Source: Desulfovibrio psychrotolerans (GTDB lineage: Bacteria > Desulfobacterota > Desulfovibrionia > Desulfovibrionales > Desulfovibrionaceae). Taken from it: DNA of 55,855 nt. The notes beneath the pieces were generated by a model. The model had not been told where the DNA came from. It ran no database searches and saw only the letters and a program-made list of their open reading frames with translations. This document shows positions 26,138 through 34,563 of the stretch, piece after piece. The stretch covers positions 1 to 55,855 of the forward strand of contig NZ_BLVP01000003.1 of the NCBI RefSeq assembly GCF_013340305.1, read 5' to 3'. The position numbers and the translations under genes are program-made. The stretch's first letter is position 1; the number at the start of each line of letters is the position of its first letter.

Positions 26138-26553
26138 GCGAGCAGAAGCCGCACGGCATCCACTCCCGCCCCCGTGCGGCAGTCAACGCGCAACATCTCA
26201 CGCACTCCGGCGTTCTGCAAATACCGCTCAGCCCGCTCAGGCTTACTTCCCGCCGCCTCGCAGTTGGTGACCAGCCCCGCCACCCGGCGGTTGAACATGG
26301 TGGCAAACTGCGGGGGAAACAGGCTGTTTCCGCGCGTGGCGTCCTGCAGCAGCACAAGTATGTCCGCCTCTGCCGCGGTAGTGATGAGGGCGGAATAAAA
26401 ACGCCTGTTTTCCAGAAACTCGCCGGGGGTAATGATAAACCGCCCGCAGTATTCCACCGCCATGGCACGGCGGGGAACATGGTCGCAGCCAAGAACACGC
26501 ATGAGCGCCCCTTTGCCCGTCCCGGTTTCTCCCATCAGCATGACTTTGTTCAT
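26134..26553 (-). CDS. eutP: EutP/PduV-like microcompartment GTPase homologue
   Basis: A 139-residue protein aligning over its length with EutP (MxGETGTGKGALM, AVEYxxxFIITPGEF, FYSALITTAAEADILVLLQD). EutP/PduV proteins are small P-loop proteins linked to microcompartments. Nucleotide motifs are degenerate: the P-loop reads GETGTGKG, with Gly where Ser/Thr normally binds Mg; the DTPGE motif reads ITPGE; NKxD reads TNCE. Catalysis is doubtful, and a structural role is possible. It is the last gene of the minus-strand choline operon, with GGAG before its ATG. Confidence 0.82.
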   Translation of the reverse strand: MNKVMLMGETGTGKGALMRVLGCDHVPRRAMAVEYCGRFIITPGEFLENRRFYSALITTAAEADILVLLQDATRGNSLFPPQFATMFNRRVAGLVTNCEAAGSKPERAERYLQNAGVREMLRVDCRTGAGVDAVRLLLA

Positions 26554-26579
26554 ACTCTCCGCCTACAAAATAACAGCAC

Positions 26580-26595
26580 GCCCCTGAAAAGGGGC
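26580..26595 (-). other. Short intercistronic hairpin before eutP
   Basis: GCCCCT-GAAA-AGGGGC, a 6-bp stem with a GNRA-type tetraloop, sits about 27 bases before the EutP-like start codon in the 173-base gap after the EutS-type gene. Confidence 0.4.
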
Positions 26596-26726
26596 GCAAC
26601 CACAGGGTATCACAAACGCTGTGTGCCGGAGCGGATCATGACCGCATAAGGGGCACAGCAGGGCTGTGACATACATACGTACATACATAATAATCAGGGG
26701 CGCATCAGAAACCCATCAGGGACGTA

Positions 26727-27086
26727 TCAGGAGCGCGTCATCTCCACGGAAGCATACCGCAGCACGCCGTCAAAAAAGGCAAGCACGGCCTTCAGCGACG
26801 CCTCCACGCTGGAAACATCGCCCACCAGCACCAGTGACCCGCCGAAACGGTCCAGAAACCCTATCTCCACCGCGCCCGCCTTGGTGGCAATATCCGCTGC
26901 TATAATCACGCCCTCGCTGGGCGTAATGGTCAGAATGCCTATGGCGTCTCCCGCCTCGCCATCCAGACCCAGCTTGGTGTAAATGCCCTTCTGCGGGCTG
27001 GCTATCACGTGGGCAAGGGTTATCTGCTTGCCCGGCACGTATTCCTGTATCACCCGCTGCTTCGGGCTGTCCGGTACCATCGTCAT
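26727..27086 (-). CDS. EutS/CutR-type BMC shell protein
   Basis: A 119-residue shell protein whose [21 protein letters not shown] start is characteristic of EutS/PduU/CutR, the circularly permuted BMC-H class that forms hexamers with an N-terminal beta-barrel or bent sheet. ATG is preceded by GGGAGG. It lies downstream of the alcohol dehydrogenase gene, separated by a perfect hairpin. It would form a minor facet component of the choline microcompartment. Confidence 0.9.
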   Translation of the reverse strand: MTMVPDSPKQRVIQEYVPGKQITLAHVIASPQKGIYTKLGLDGEAGDAIGILTITPSEGVIIAADIATKAGAVEIGFLDRFGGSLVLVGDVSSVEASLKAVLAFFDGVLRYASVEMTRS

Positions 27087-27216
27087 TACGCCTCCCTATG
27101 CACAGCCGTCAGAATACCTGTCCGCCTGTTTCAGGCTCCGTGCTGCCGCACCGTCTGCGGTTACGGCACACGCCTCTTTTCCTTTCCTGTGCATCCTCAA
27201 AGACCCACCGTTCAGG

Positions 27217-27246
27217 AATGCCCGGCGGCTTGAACCGCCGGGCATT
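27217..27246 (-). other. Perfect intercistronic hairpin
   Basis: AATGCCCGGCGG and CCGCCGGGCATT form a 12-bp perfect stem with a 6-base loop in the gap between the alcohol dehydrogenase and EutS-type genes. No U-run follows on the operon strand, so RNA processing or 3' protection of the upstream message is more likely than full termination. Confidence 0.6.
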
Positions 27247-27288
27247 ATTTCTGTACACGGTATTATCACCGTTCCGTGGCCCCGCCTG

Positions 27289-28398
27289 CTACCAGGCCAG
27301 TTCCAGCAGGGACCGGATATTGTCGTGCGAAGGACGCCGGGGGTTGCCCGCCGTGCAGATATCCTCCAGCACGTTACCGGACATCACGTCCAGATGATCG
27401 CGGAAGATGCGCTCCTCAATCTTCAGAGCGCCAATACGCGCAGGAATGCCCATAGCCTCGTTCATGTCATGTATGGCCTGAATCAGGCTCGCGGTCCCCT
27501 CTTCCACCGTGGCTGCGGGCAGAGAAACCATCTCGGCTATCTCGCGGTACTTCACACCCACGTCAAAGCTGTTGAAGCGGATAACATACGGCAGCACCAC
27601 CGCGTTCGCCAGTCCGTGGGGCACATGGAACAGGCCGCCCAGACTATGCGCAATGCTGTGGGTTATGCCCAGCCCGCTGTTGTTAAAGGCCATACCCGCC
27701 ATGCAGGAAGCCAGCAGCATCATCTCGCGCGCCTCCATGTCGTCCCCGCAGCGGTAGGCCCGCAGCAGGTAGGTGAACACGTAGCGTATGGCATATTCCG
27801 CATAGATGGATGTAAAGGCATTTGCCCCGCGCGAGGTATAGGCCTCAATGGCGTGGGTAAGCACGTCCATGCCCGTAGCAGCCGTCACCGAGGGCGGCAG
27901 CGTGCGGGTAAACCGCGCATCCAGAATGGCTATATCCGGTATGAGCAGTTCGTCATTGAGGGGAATCTTCACCTCATTGACCTTGTCCGTAACCACGGAA
28001 ATAGCCGTAACCTCAGACCCGGTGCCGCTGGTGGTGGGAATGGCGACAAGCAGGGGCTTGGGCTTGCCCCCGCTTGCCTTATGGGCAAAGAACATGATGG
28101 CCTTGGCGGCGTCAATGGCCGAACCACCGCCTATGGCAATCACCACATCCGCCTGATCCTTGAGAAAAAGCAACGTCCCTTTGGTAACGGTTTCCAAAGA
28201 CGGGTCAGGTTCCACGCCGTCAAAGGTGCTGTGCCCTATGCCGCTGCGGTCAAGGTGGCTCTTTATGCGGTCCGCAAAGCCCACCTTCACCATGAACGGG
28301 TCGGTCACGATAAACGCCTGCTTTGCGGACAGATGCTCCAGAGTCTCAAGGGCATCCTTTCCGTAGCAGATTTTCGTTTTTCCGTAGAACTGTGTCAC
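27289..28398 (-). CDS. cutO: Iron-dependent alcohol dehydrogenase (CutO/PduQ type)
   Basis: A 369-residue group III iron-containing dehydrogenase. It has GGGSAIDAAKA for NAD binding and metal ligands in the D-H-H-H pattern (TGMDVLTHAIEAY, HSIAHSLGG, FHVPHGLAN). It reduces acetaldehyde to ethanol with NADH and so regenerates NAD+ for the aldehyde dehydrogenase in the same compartment. The start is GTG 28398 after GGAGG; no upstream ATG fits. The gene sits between hairpin-bearing gaps, which suggests separate control of message levels. Confidence 0.93.
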   Translation of the reverse strand: MTQFYGKTKICYGKDALETLEHLSAKQAFIVTDPFMVKVGFADRIKSHLDRSGIGHSTFDGVEPDPSLETVTKGTLLFLKDQADVVIAIGGGSAIDAAKAIMFFAHKASGGKPKPLLVAIPTTSGTGSEVTAISVVTDKVNEVKIPLNDELLIPDIAILDARFTRTLPPSVTAATGMDVLTHAIEAYTSRGANAFTSIYAEYAIRYVFTYLLRAYRCGDDMEAREMMLLASCMAGMAFNNSGLGITHSIAHSLGGLFHVPHGLANAVVLPYVIRFNSFDVGVKYREIAEMVSLPAATVEEGTASLIQAIHDMNEAMGIPARIGALKIEERIFRDHLDVMSGNVLEDICTAGNPRRPSHDNIRSLLELAW

Positions 28399-28500
28399 CC
28401 TAGAAACCTCCGGGCATTGGAATGAAAAATGTTCTCGCAGCCTCGCCGTTTCCGCGCACAGGCGGCAGCGTAACCGCTGCGGATGCGGGCCGTTCGTCCG

Positions 28501-28559
28501 GGAGGCGGCAGGCTGGTTTATGGCACGGCCCTTTCCACACCGTGCCCCAGCCTGCCTCC
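28501..28559 (-). other. Large intercistronic hairpin
   Basis: GGAGG-CGGCAGGCTGG pairs with CCAGCCTGCCTCC, and inside it GGCACGG pairs with CCGTGCC, giving a long two-segment stem in the 216-base gap between a BMC-H gene and the alcohol dehydrogenase gene. No U-run follows. Confidence 0.55.
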
Positions 28560-28614
28560 GGAACGCGCAAACCGGCAGGCGAAAAAGCCCCCCGTCCCGC
28601 GCGTCAGATACACG

Positions 28615-28896
28615 CTACTTTTCAGAGCGCTTCGGCAGAATAAGCTCCACTTCGCTGTGGGGACGGGGAATAACGTGCACGCTCACCAGTTCGCCCACGC
28701 GGTCTGCGGCTGCGGCACCGGCATCGGTGGCGGCCTTCACCGCGCCCACATCGCCACGTACCATCACGGTCACCAGACCGCCGCCCACCTGTTCGCGGCC
28801 GATCAGTTCCACATTCGCGGCCTTCACCATGGCATCCGCAGCTTCAACGGCGCCGACAAGTCCCTTGGTTTCAATCATGCCCAGTGCGTTCATCAT
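28615..28896 (-). CDS. BMC-H hexameric shell protein
   Basis: A 93-residue canonical single-domain Pfam00936-type protein ([55 protein letters not shown]). It would form the main hexagonal facet tiles. It is nearly identical to the protein encoded at 32716-33000, so the two arose by duplication. GGAG lies 7 bases before ATG 28896. Confidence 0.95.
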   Translation of the reverse strand: MMNALGMIETKGLVGAVEAADAMVKAANVELIGREQVGGGLVTVMVRGDVGAVKAATDAGAAAADRVGELVSVHVIPRPHSEVELILPKRSEK

Positions 28897-28931
28897 TGTA
28901 TTCTCCTTTCAAACGCCCCTTGCGTGGTCTC

Positions 28932-29336
28932 TCAAATGTTGTCCCTGATGACCTTCACAGCCTCGCAGCTGACGGCCTTCAACTCTTCCGGGTCGTGGAT
29001 GCCGAACTCATTCTTCAGAATGGCGGCCACGCCGAGCACCAGCCCTTCAAGATCGGTATGCCCCGCCGCCTCGGCCGTGCAGGCTGCCACCGCTCCTGCG
29101 GCGCATGCCGCGCAGGTGCATCCGGGCGGGCACGTGTAACCGGGCGGGCAATCGCCGTGGGCGGGTGCATACGCACCGGCACCGGGCCGGGGACCGTACT
29201 CCACGGCAATGCCGCGGCGGGAAAGCTCGTCACGGGCTCCCGCAGTCAGAATCACCGACCCGTCCGCGTACAGTTTGCCGTCTGCCTTGCAGATAAAGGA
29301 GTCCAGATTGTCCGCTCCCACAAGTTTCTTCTTCAT
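28932..29336 (-). CDS. Cys-rich microcompartment-associated protein, unknown
   Basis: A 134-residue protein from ATG 29336 (GAGGTG 6 bases upstream; a GTG eight codons earlier is worse placed). The N-terminus (KLVGADNLDSFICKADGKLY, then VILTAGARDELSRRGIAVEYG) resembles the short conserved segment at the ends of EutQ/PduM-type proteins. The middle is unusual: six Cys in CPPGYTCPPGCTCAACAAGAVAAC (spacing 5-3-1-2-7), a possible metal or Fe-S site. A helical C-terminus follows. It lies between two shell genes and is probably a lumen protein. I do not recognise a defined function. Confidence 0.75.
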   Translation of the reverse strand: MKKKLVGADNLDSFICKADGKLYADGSVILTAGARDELSRRGIAVEYGPRPGAGAYAPAHGDCPPGYTCPPGCTCAACAAGAVAACTAEAAGHTDLEGLVLGVAAILKNEFGIHDPEELKAVSCEAVKVIRDNI

Positions 29337-29378
29337 GTTCACCTCACACCGCTTGTTCACAGCCTGTTGAAAATATGT

Positions 29379-29975
29379 TCAGCGCCCGGTCAGCGCCGCC
29401 ACCACCGAGGCATCGGGCCCGGGAAGAATGACCACATCCACAAGGTTTGCCCCCAGAGACTCTCTGGCGGCCTCTGCAGCTTCCCGGACAGAGGCAATGT
29501 CTCCGCCAAGGATAAAATATGATTTCCCGTTAATGCCCTGCCCTGTCACCAGCCGCAGAATACGCACGGCAGAACGCTTCACCGCACTGTCCGCTGCCGC
29601 CACCCCGGAAGAGACGTTCCTGCATTCCACCACGCCCACGGCCTCTCCCTCATGCGCGGCAGCCCCTTTGCGCAGCGCCTCCATAACCTGCGGCGACACG
29701 TTGGAAAGCACAAAACTTCCGGCAAGGGGACGGTCCGTTTCTCTGGCCGCCTGCACGGCGGTTTCCACGGCTTCGCGGCTGCCGGAGACGTAGATCATGT
29801 ACCTGCCGGAGCAAATGGTCCCCGCCCGCACCATATCCACGTGCGCCGCCTTCATCATCCGGTCCGCCAGATCCGCACCGGCGGCAATGCCCCTGCTTTC
29901 CACTATCCCCAGCGTGTCCAACGTACGGGGCGCATCGGGCATATTCGGCATAGCAGGAATATTCGGCGTATTCAC
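29379..29975 (-). CDS. PduT-like tandem-BMC shell protein with Fe-S loop
   Basis: A 198-residue protein with two BMC domains (about 20-105 and 107-195), forming pseudohexameric trimers. The first domain carries a Cys in the pore loop (AGTICSGRY, Cys55), aligned with the TICPGK loop of PduT, which binds a 4Fe-4S cluster on the three-fold axis. It may therefore carry electrons across the shell or accept a cluster. The start is GTG 29975 after GAGGAG, overlapping the tail of the vertex-protein gene. Confidence 0.88.
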   Translation of the reverse strand: MNTPNIPAMPNMPDAPRTLDTLGIVESRGIAAGADLADRMMKAAHVDMVRAGTICSGRYMIYVSGSREAVETAVQAARETDRPLAGSFVLSNVSPQVMEALRKGAAAHEGEAVGVVECRNVSSGVAAADSAVKRSAVRILRLVTGQGINGKSYFILGGDIASVREAAEAARESLGANLVDVVILPGPDASVVAALTGR

Positions 29976-29978
29976 GGG

Positions 29979-30263
29979 CTACTCCTCAGAGGGAACCTTC
30001 ACCTCGTCGATAATGCCCACAATGGCAGCATCCACGGGTGCATCGGGAGTACGCAGCGCCATGCGTGCGGAACTGCCGGTAACCACAAGCACGCGCTCGC
30101 CTATGCCTGCGCCCACGCAATCCACAGCCACAAAGCTGTCATCGCCGTAAGGCCCCCCGGCGGCACACGCCGCCTCGCGCCGTACCACCATCAGCTTAAG
30201 ACCGCTCAGAGCCTCTTCCTTGCGGGTGGCCCATACATTGCCTATGACCTTTCCGATAATCAT
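29979..30263 (-). CDS. EutN/CcmL-type pentameric vertex protein
   Basis: A 94-residue BMC-P protein (MIIGKVIGNVWATRKEEALSGLKLMVV; FVAVDCVGAGIGERVLVVTGSSAR; DAAIVGIIDEV) that closes the vertices of the shell as pentamers. I use ATG 30263 with GAGGGG upstream. A longer frame starts 18 codons earlier but lacks support. It is translationally close to both neighbours. Confidence 0.93.
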   Translation of the reverse strand: MIIGKVIGNVWATRKEEALSGLKLMVVRREAACAAGGPYGDDSFVAVDCVGAGIGERVLVVTGSSARMALRTPDAPVDAAIVGIIDEVKVPSEE

Positions 30264-30276
30264 ACGCCCCTCGCCT

Positions 30277-30870
30277 TCATAAACATTTCTGAATGGCCAG
30301 ATGGCCCCTGCCAGCAATCTCCGCAGCCAGCGGCGTTACCACGGCCCCGGCGGGAACCTGAAGAACGGCGGCTCCCTTCTCCAGTGCCGCGTTCACGGTG
30401 GCTTCCGTCACCAGCCCTTCACGAACACGCACCGTATCCGGCTGTCTGCGCCGGAACTCCCGCATGCCGTAGCCCGCCAGCGTCTTCTCATACGATTCGT
30501 ACAGGCTGTAGAGCGGACCGGGTGCGGTTTCCGCATAGGCCCGGTAGCCGAACTCCAGCACCTCCACGGTCACGCCGGAAAGCAGCAGCCGCAGCACCTC
30601 TGTCATCAGGGAACCGGAGGCCCTTCCCAGCGCAAGGTCAGCCATGGCGGCGCAGCACAGGTGCGGCAGAATGTAACGCTGCGGAGTGCGTCCGGCCGCA
30701 GGTTCGGCAAAGAAGAGAAAATCCGCCTCTTCCTCAAGCTGCGCACGCACCTTGGCCGCCACCTGCCCGTCCCGTGCGCACAGAATCATGACGCAGGGCT
30801 TTTCCTTCGCGCCGTTAAGCTGCTTCAGCACCTCTCCGGCAATGGTGCGGACCAGTTCGTTCACATCCAC
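30277..30870 (-). CDS. PduM/EutQ-like microcompartment protein, uncertain role
   Basis: A 197-residue protein. The helical N-terminus (DVNELVRTIAGEVLKQL) has the amphipathic pattern of a cargo-encapsulation peptide. The middle resembles a Rossmann-like or flavoprotein-like fold (VMILCARDG). The C-terminus VVTPLAAEIAGRGHLAI matches the closing segment of PduM, a protein needed for microcompartment assembly. The start is GTG 30870 with GGAG upstream. The family placement is tentative. Confidence 0.6.
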   Translation of the reverse strand: MDVNELVRTIAGEVLKQLNGAKEKPCVMILCARDGQVAAKVRAQLEEEADFLFFAEPAAGRTPQRYILPHLCCAAMADLALGRASGSLMTEVLRLLLSGVTVEVLEFGYRAYAETAPGPLYSLYESYEKTLAGYGMREFRRRQPDTVRVREGLVTEATVNAALEKGAAVLQVPAGAVVTPLAAEIAGRGHLAIQKCL

Positions 30871-30914
30871 GGGGTTCTCCTATGCGTCCTGTACATCTGT
30901 CGGAAAAATCTCAA

Positions 30915-31730
30915 TCAGCAATTCAGGGCTATGCCCAGAGGGGTGACCAGAAACGGATTGGCGGGCTTGCAGACAGGGCGCCCCGTCTCCCGTTCCATCA
31001 CCTTTTCCATATCCTTCAGGCAGCAGGTGCCGCCTACAAGATAGATGGCGGAAACGTCCCTGTTGCGGATATGGCTGTTCACTATGGAGGCCATCTTCTG
31101 AATCACCGGGCGCACCACAGGCAGAATCTCCGCCTGCATGTCCTCCCGCTTCTTCAGGGTCTCGGCCTCCTCAAAGCTCACCCGGTAGTTGCCAGCCAGC
31201 ACCAGCGTAACGTGCGTGCCACCTGTGGCTTCGTCCGCCACATACACCACACGGCCCCCTTCAAGCACCGAAAGTCCGGTGGTGCCGCCGCCTATGTCCA
31301 CTATCACCCCGTTCTCCACGCCGAGCACGGCATTGGCGGCAGTGGGTTCATCCAGAATAGCGGTCACTTCCAGCCCTGCGGCCTCCACCACATGGCGGTG
31401 GGTGCCGCAGTCGCGCTCCCCGGTTCCGGGCGGAACCGCTATGGCCGCATGGGTAAGCTTGCGGCCAAGCCGCGCCTCCAGTTGCCCCACCAGCCCGCGC
31501 ACAATGCGCGCGGCTCCGGTATAGTCCACCACCAGTCCGTCCCGGACTACCTGTGCAAACTCCATGGCGCATGCCACCGGCTCGCGCAGGCTGTTCAGCA
31601 CAACCACCACAATGTAGGCCGTGCCCAAGTCCACCCCTACGAACAACTTCTCCTCAAGCCCCACGGGCACCGTGGTTTCCAGGCAGGCCTCAAGGGCGGC
31701 CAGTCGGGCGTCAATTGCTGCAAAGTCCAT
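30915..31730 (-). CDS. eutJ: EutJ-type actin/Hsp70-fold chaperone
   Basis: About 271 residues from ATG 31730 (GGAG 7 bases upstream). It has the sugar kinase/Hsp70/actin phosphate motifs FVGVDLGTAYIVVVVLN and GVIVDIGGGTTGLSVL, with an adenosine motif YLVGGTCCLKDME. EutJ is thought to help refold or assemble microcompartment enzymes. The start overlaps the 3' end of the phosphotransacylase gene by 20 bases, indicating coupling. Confidence 0.9.
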   Translation of the reverse strand: MDFAAIDARLAALEACLETTVPVGLEEKLFVGVDLGTAYIVVVVLNSLREPVACAMEFAQVVRDGLVVDYTGAARIVRGLVGQLEARLGRKLTHAAIAVPPGTGERDCGTHRHVVEAAGLEVTAILDEPTAANAVLGVENGVIVDIGGGTTGLSVLEGGRVVYVADEATGGTHVTLVLAGNYRVSFEEAETLKKREDMQAEILPVVRPVIQKMASIVNSHIRNRDVSAIYLVGGTCCLKDMEKVMERETGRPVCKPANPFLVTPLGIALNC

Positions 31731-32409
31731 TGCCTGCTCCGCGGGCCCGGCCCACAATCCGTCCGGTTACGTCGGAACTCCAGCCGGAGCTGTTCCCCTC
31801 GTCCGGGTCTATGTGCATGGACAGTCGAAAATTCTCGTGCACCCGGATAAGCACATCCTCCAGCACCACCGGACGCTCGCCGCCCAGCCGCACATTCACG
31901 AGGTCATTATCCGCAACACCGAACCGGCTGGCGTCTTCCGGCGACATGTGAATATGCCGCGCCGCCACGATAAGGCCTTCTTCCAGCCCCACAATGCCGG
32001 TCTGCGAGGCAAGGATGATGCCCGCGCTGCCCGCCGTATCGCCGGACTGCCGCACAGGTGCCACCGTGCCCAGAATACGCGCATCGGTCTTGGAAACCTC
32101 TACCTGCGAGGAACCGCGTGCAGGTCCCAGCACCGCCACGTTGTCTATGACGCCCTTGGGACCGATAAGCCGCACCCGTTCCTTGCACAAAAACTGTCCC
32201 GGCTGGGAAAGTTCCCGCACAGGCGTAAGCGGCCCGCCGAAAAGAGCCACGGCGTCCTTTTCGCTCAGGTGAACATGACGCCCGGAAAGTTCCACCGGAA
32301 TCTCTTCCTGTGTGTTCGGGCCGCACTCTGTCGCGCCATGCCCAACTATCTGGCTCAGCACGTTGCGGACCACCCCTTCCAGCACTTCCCTTACGGCTTT
32401 CTCATCCAT
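31711..32409 (-). CDS. pduL: PduL-type phosphotransacylase
   Basis: About 232 residues from ATG 32409 (GCGGAG upstream). The N-terminal amphipathic helix (KAVREVLEGVVRNVLSQI) is a typical encapsulation peptide. Metal-binding His motifs GRHVHLS and ARHIHMS mark the two PduL beta-barrels. The enzyme converts acetyl-CoA and phosphate to acetyl phosphate, recycling CoA in the compartment. A longer frame upstream to 32598 lacks homology. Confidence 0.92.
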   Translation of the reverse strand: MDEKAVREVLEGVVRNVLSQIVGHGATECGPNTQEEIPVELSGRHVHLSEKDAVALFGGPLTPVRELSQPGQFLCKERVRLIGPKGVIDNVAVLGPARGSSQVEVSKTDARILGTVAPVRQSGDTAGSAGIILASQTGIVGLEEGLIVAARHIHMSPEDASRFGVADNDLVNVRLGGERPVVLEDVLIRVHENFRLSMHIDPDEGNSSGWSSDVTGRIVGRARGAGNGLCSN

Positions 32410-32630
32410 AACGGCTCCGCGTTCGTTACACTGCATACCTGTCACATTTCCGTTCATCGCTTGCGGGAGCTGCGTACCATACCCGGACAAGCTCTGGTCG
32501 CCGCCTTGCCACGACCACGCCGCGTCCACCCCCAGTTCCAGACCATCTGCCGTATGCCCTTGCCCGGCACAGGGAAACAGCTTCCTTTCCCCCGGCACAG
32601 GCGAACAACCTGATCATGCCCATGTGTGCA

Positions 32631-32661
32631 GCGGAGGGGGATGGAGCTCCCCCTCCTCCGC
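32631..32661 (-). other. Imperfect intercistronic hairpin
   Basis: GCGGAGGGGG pairs with CCCCCTCCTCCGC (three-base bulge) around an 8-base loop in the 306-base gap between a BMC-H gene and pduL. The rest of this gap shows no gene or other clear signal. A processing or partial termination site would lower expression of downstream genes relative to shell protein. Confidence 0.45.
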
Positions 32662-32715
32662 TTTCCGTGTCCCCGCGTGTCCGCCAAGACACACAAGGAA
32701 CCGCACACACATTCT

Positions 32716-33000
32716 TTACGCGCCGGCCTTGGGAAGAATGGTTTCCACTTCGCCGTGCGGGCGGGGAATAACGTGCACGCTCACCAGTTCGCCCACGCGC
32801 TTGGCGGCTGCTGCACCTGCGTCGGTTGCTGCCTTCACTGCGCCCACGTCGCCGCGCACCATCACGGTTACCAGACCGCCGCCCACCTGCGTACGGCCCA
32901 CCAGCACCACGTTGGCTGCCTTGACCATTGCGTCAGCTGCTTCGATGGCGCCCACAAGACCCTTGGTTTCAATCATTCCCAGTGCGTTGGAAGTCGTCAT
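32716..33000 (-). CDS. BMC-H hexameric shell protein
   Basis: A 94-residue single-domain shell protein ([48 protein letters not shown]). It differs by only a handful of residues from the copy at 28615-28896. AAGGAG lies 7 bases before the ATG. It is flanked by hairpins on both sides. Confidence 0.95.
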   Translation of the reverse strand: MTTSNALGMIETKGLVGAIEAADAMVKAANVVLVGRTQVGGGLVTVMVRGDVGAVKAATDAGAAAAKRVGELVSVHVIPRPHGEVETILPKAGA

Positions 33001-33041
33001 GGAATACTCCTTGCGATATGCTGTTGTTTTGCTCTGTTATT

Positions 33042-33060
33042 GCGTGCCCCAAAGGGGCGC
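33042..33060 (-). other. Small hairpin after cutF
   Basis: GCCCC-AAA-GGGGC directly behind the cutF stop codon, in the 59-base gap before the BMC-H gene. The stem is short; it may protect the 3' end or be fortuitous. Confidence 0.3.
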
Positions 33061-34559
33061 TAAGCCATTTTCTTAAGCTGTTCCAGGATCATGGCCGTTA
33101 TGGCCTGCACATCCAGACTGGCGGCGTCGGCCTGCGCCTCTGCCTGCCCGTACGTCTTTCCATGCGTCTGGCCATGCGTCTGGCCATACCCCTGCTGTGC
33201 CGGTGCGGCGCAGACGGCGTTCCCCAGGTCATAGGCCACACGGCGGATGTTCATCAGGTTCAGCGGAGTCACGTTGTCCGAGGTGGAGCTTCCGCCCACA
33301 GTGCCGCACCCCAGCGTGAACGAGGGGAACAGCGAAGTGCTTATACCCACGGCGCCATGGGTGGACGGCGTGTTCACCAGCAGGCGGGAAACCGGCTTCT
33401 TCAAGCCGAACTCGCGGATGACCTCTTCGTTGCGGGAATGGATGGCAAGCGAATGGCCTATGCCGCCGTTCTGCAACAGCGCGTGGCACATTTCGCAGGC
33501 TTCCTTCCAATCGTTCACCACGTAGAATCCGAGCAGCGCGGTGAGTTTTTCCTTGGAGAAGGGATAGCGGGGGCCCACGCCCTTTTCGTCGGAGACCAGC
33601 AGACGGGTTCCGGCCGGAACCTCAATGCCCGCCTTGGCGGCAATGTACATGGCGTCGCGGCCCACAATTTCCGGGTTCATGGCTCCGTTGGAACGCTCCA
33701 TGACGCGCTTGACCTTTTCCAGCTTCTCGCCTTCAAGGAAATACGCCCCGTGCGCCACAAGCGCGGCCTTCACCTTGTCTGCAATCACCGCCTCGGTCAC
33801 AATGGACTGCTCAGAGGCGCACACCGTGCCGTTGTCAAAGGTCTTGCTGGCAAAAATCTTGGCAACGGCGTCTTCAATGTCCGCACTGCGTTCGATGAAG
33901 GCAGGCACGTTGCCTGCTCCCACGCCCAGCGCAGGTGTGCCGGAGCTGTAAGCAGCCTTGACCATGCCGGGACCGCCCGTGGCCAGAATAAGGTCCACAA
34001 TCTTCATCAGTTCCGTGCTGCCTTCAAGGGTAGGCACACTCATCACGCTCACCACGTCTTCGCACACGCCGCAGTCGTGCAGCACGCCGCGGATAAGCTC
34101 CACGGTTCTGCCGATGCACTTGCGTGCGCTGGGATGCGGCGTAAACACAATGGCGTTGCCCGCCTTGAGCGCGATCATGGATTTGTAGATGGTCGTGGAC
34201 GTGGGGTTGGTGGACGGGATGATCCCGGCGATAACACCCATGGGAACGGCTATCTCGGTGACCTTGTGCTCTTTGTCCTCGCTGAGGATGCCGATGGTCT
34301 TCATGTCCTTGATGGCGGCATACAACTTTTCGCTGGCGAGGATATTCTTGACCTTCTTGTCCTGCACCTTGCCGAAGCCGGTCTCTTCCACCGCCAGCGC
34401 GGCAAGGGGTTCCGCCTGAGCGTACAGGGCGTCGGCAATGGCCTTTATTATGCCGTCGACACGTTCCTGTCCCAACTGGGCGAACTCAGCCTGCGCCTTA
34501 CGCGCGGCACGCACGAGGGCCCGGGCTTCCTGAATGGACAATAAATCCTTGTCTACCAT
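33060..34559 (-). CDS. cutF: CoA-acylating acetaldehyde dehydrogenase (CutF/EutE)
   Basis: A 499-residue enzyme that oxidises acetaldehyde with NAD+ and CoA to acetyl-CoA. The catalytic Cys247 lies in FDNGTVCASEQS, and nucleotide-binding segments (IIPSTNPTSTTIYKS; GAGNVPAFIE) are intact. The last 18 residues (LDVQAITAMILEQLKKMA) form an amphipathic encapsulation helix. They are joined to the enzyme by a linker with GQTH repeats. GAGGAG precedes the ATG. Confidence 0.95.
   Translation of the reverse strand: MVDKDLLSIQEARALVRAARKAQAEFAQLGQERVDGIIKAIADALYAQAEPLAALAVEETGFGKVQDKKVKNILASEKLYAAIKDMKTIGILSEDKEHKVTEIAVPMGVIAGIIPSTNPTSTTIYKSMIALKAGNAIVFTPHPSARKCIGRTVELIRGVLHDCGVCEDVVSVMSVPTLEGSTELMKIVDLILATGGPGMVKAAYSSGTPALGVGAGNVPAFIERSADIEDAVAKIFASKTFDNGTVCASEQSIVTEAVIADKVKAALVAHGAYFLEGEKLEKVKRVMERSNGAMNPEIVGRDAMYIAAKAGIEVPAGTRLLVSDEKGVGPRYPFSKEKLTALLGFYVVNDWKEACEMCHALLQNGGIGHSLAIHSRNEEVIREFGLKKPVSRLLVNTPSTHGAVGISTSLFPSFTLGCGTVGGSSTSDNVTPLNLMNIRRVAYDLGNAVCAAPAQQGYGQTHGQTHGKTYGQAEAQADAASLDVQAITAMILEQLKKMA
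33140..33192 (-). repeat. In-frame 12-bp repeat (GQTH) in the CutF linker
   Basis: About three units of CGTCTGGCCATG (plus strand) encode YGQTHGQTHGKTYGQ between the catalytic domain and the C-terminal encapsulation peptide. Confidence 0.65.
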
Positions 34560-34563
34560 TGCA

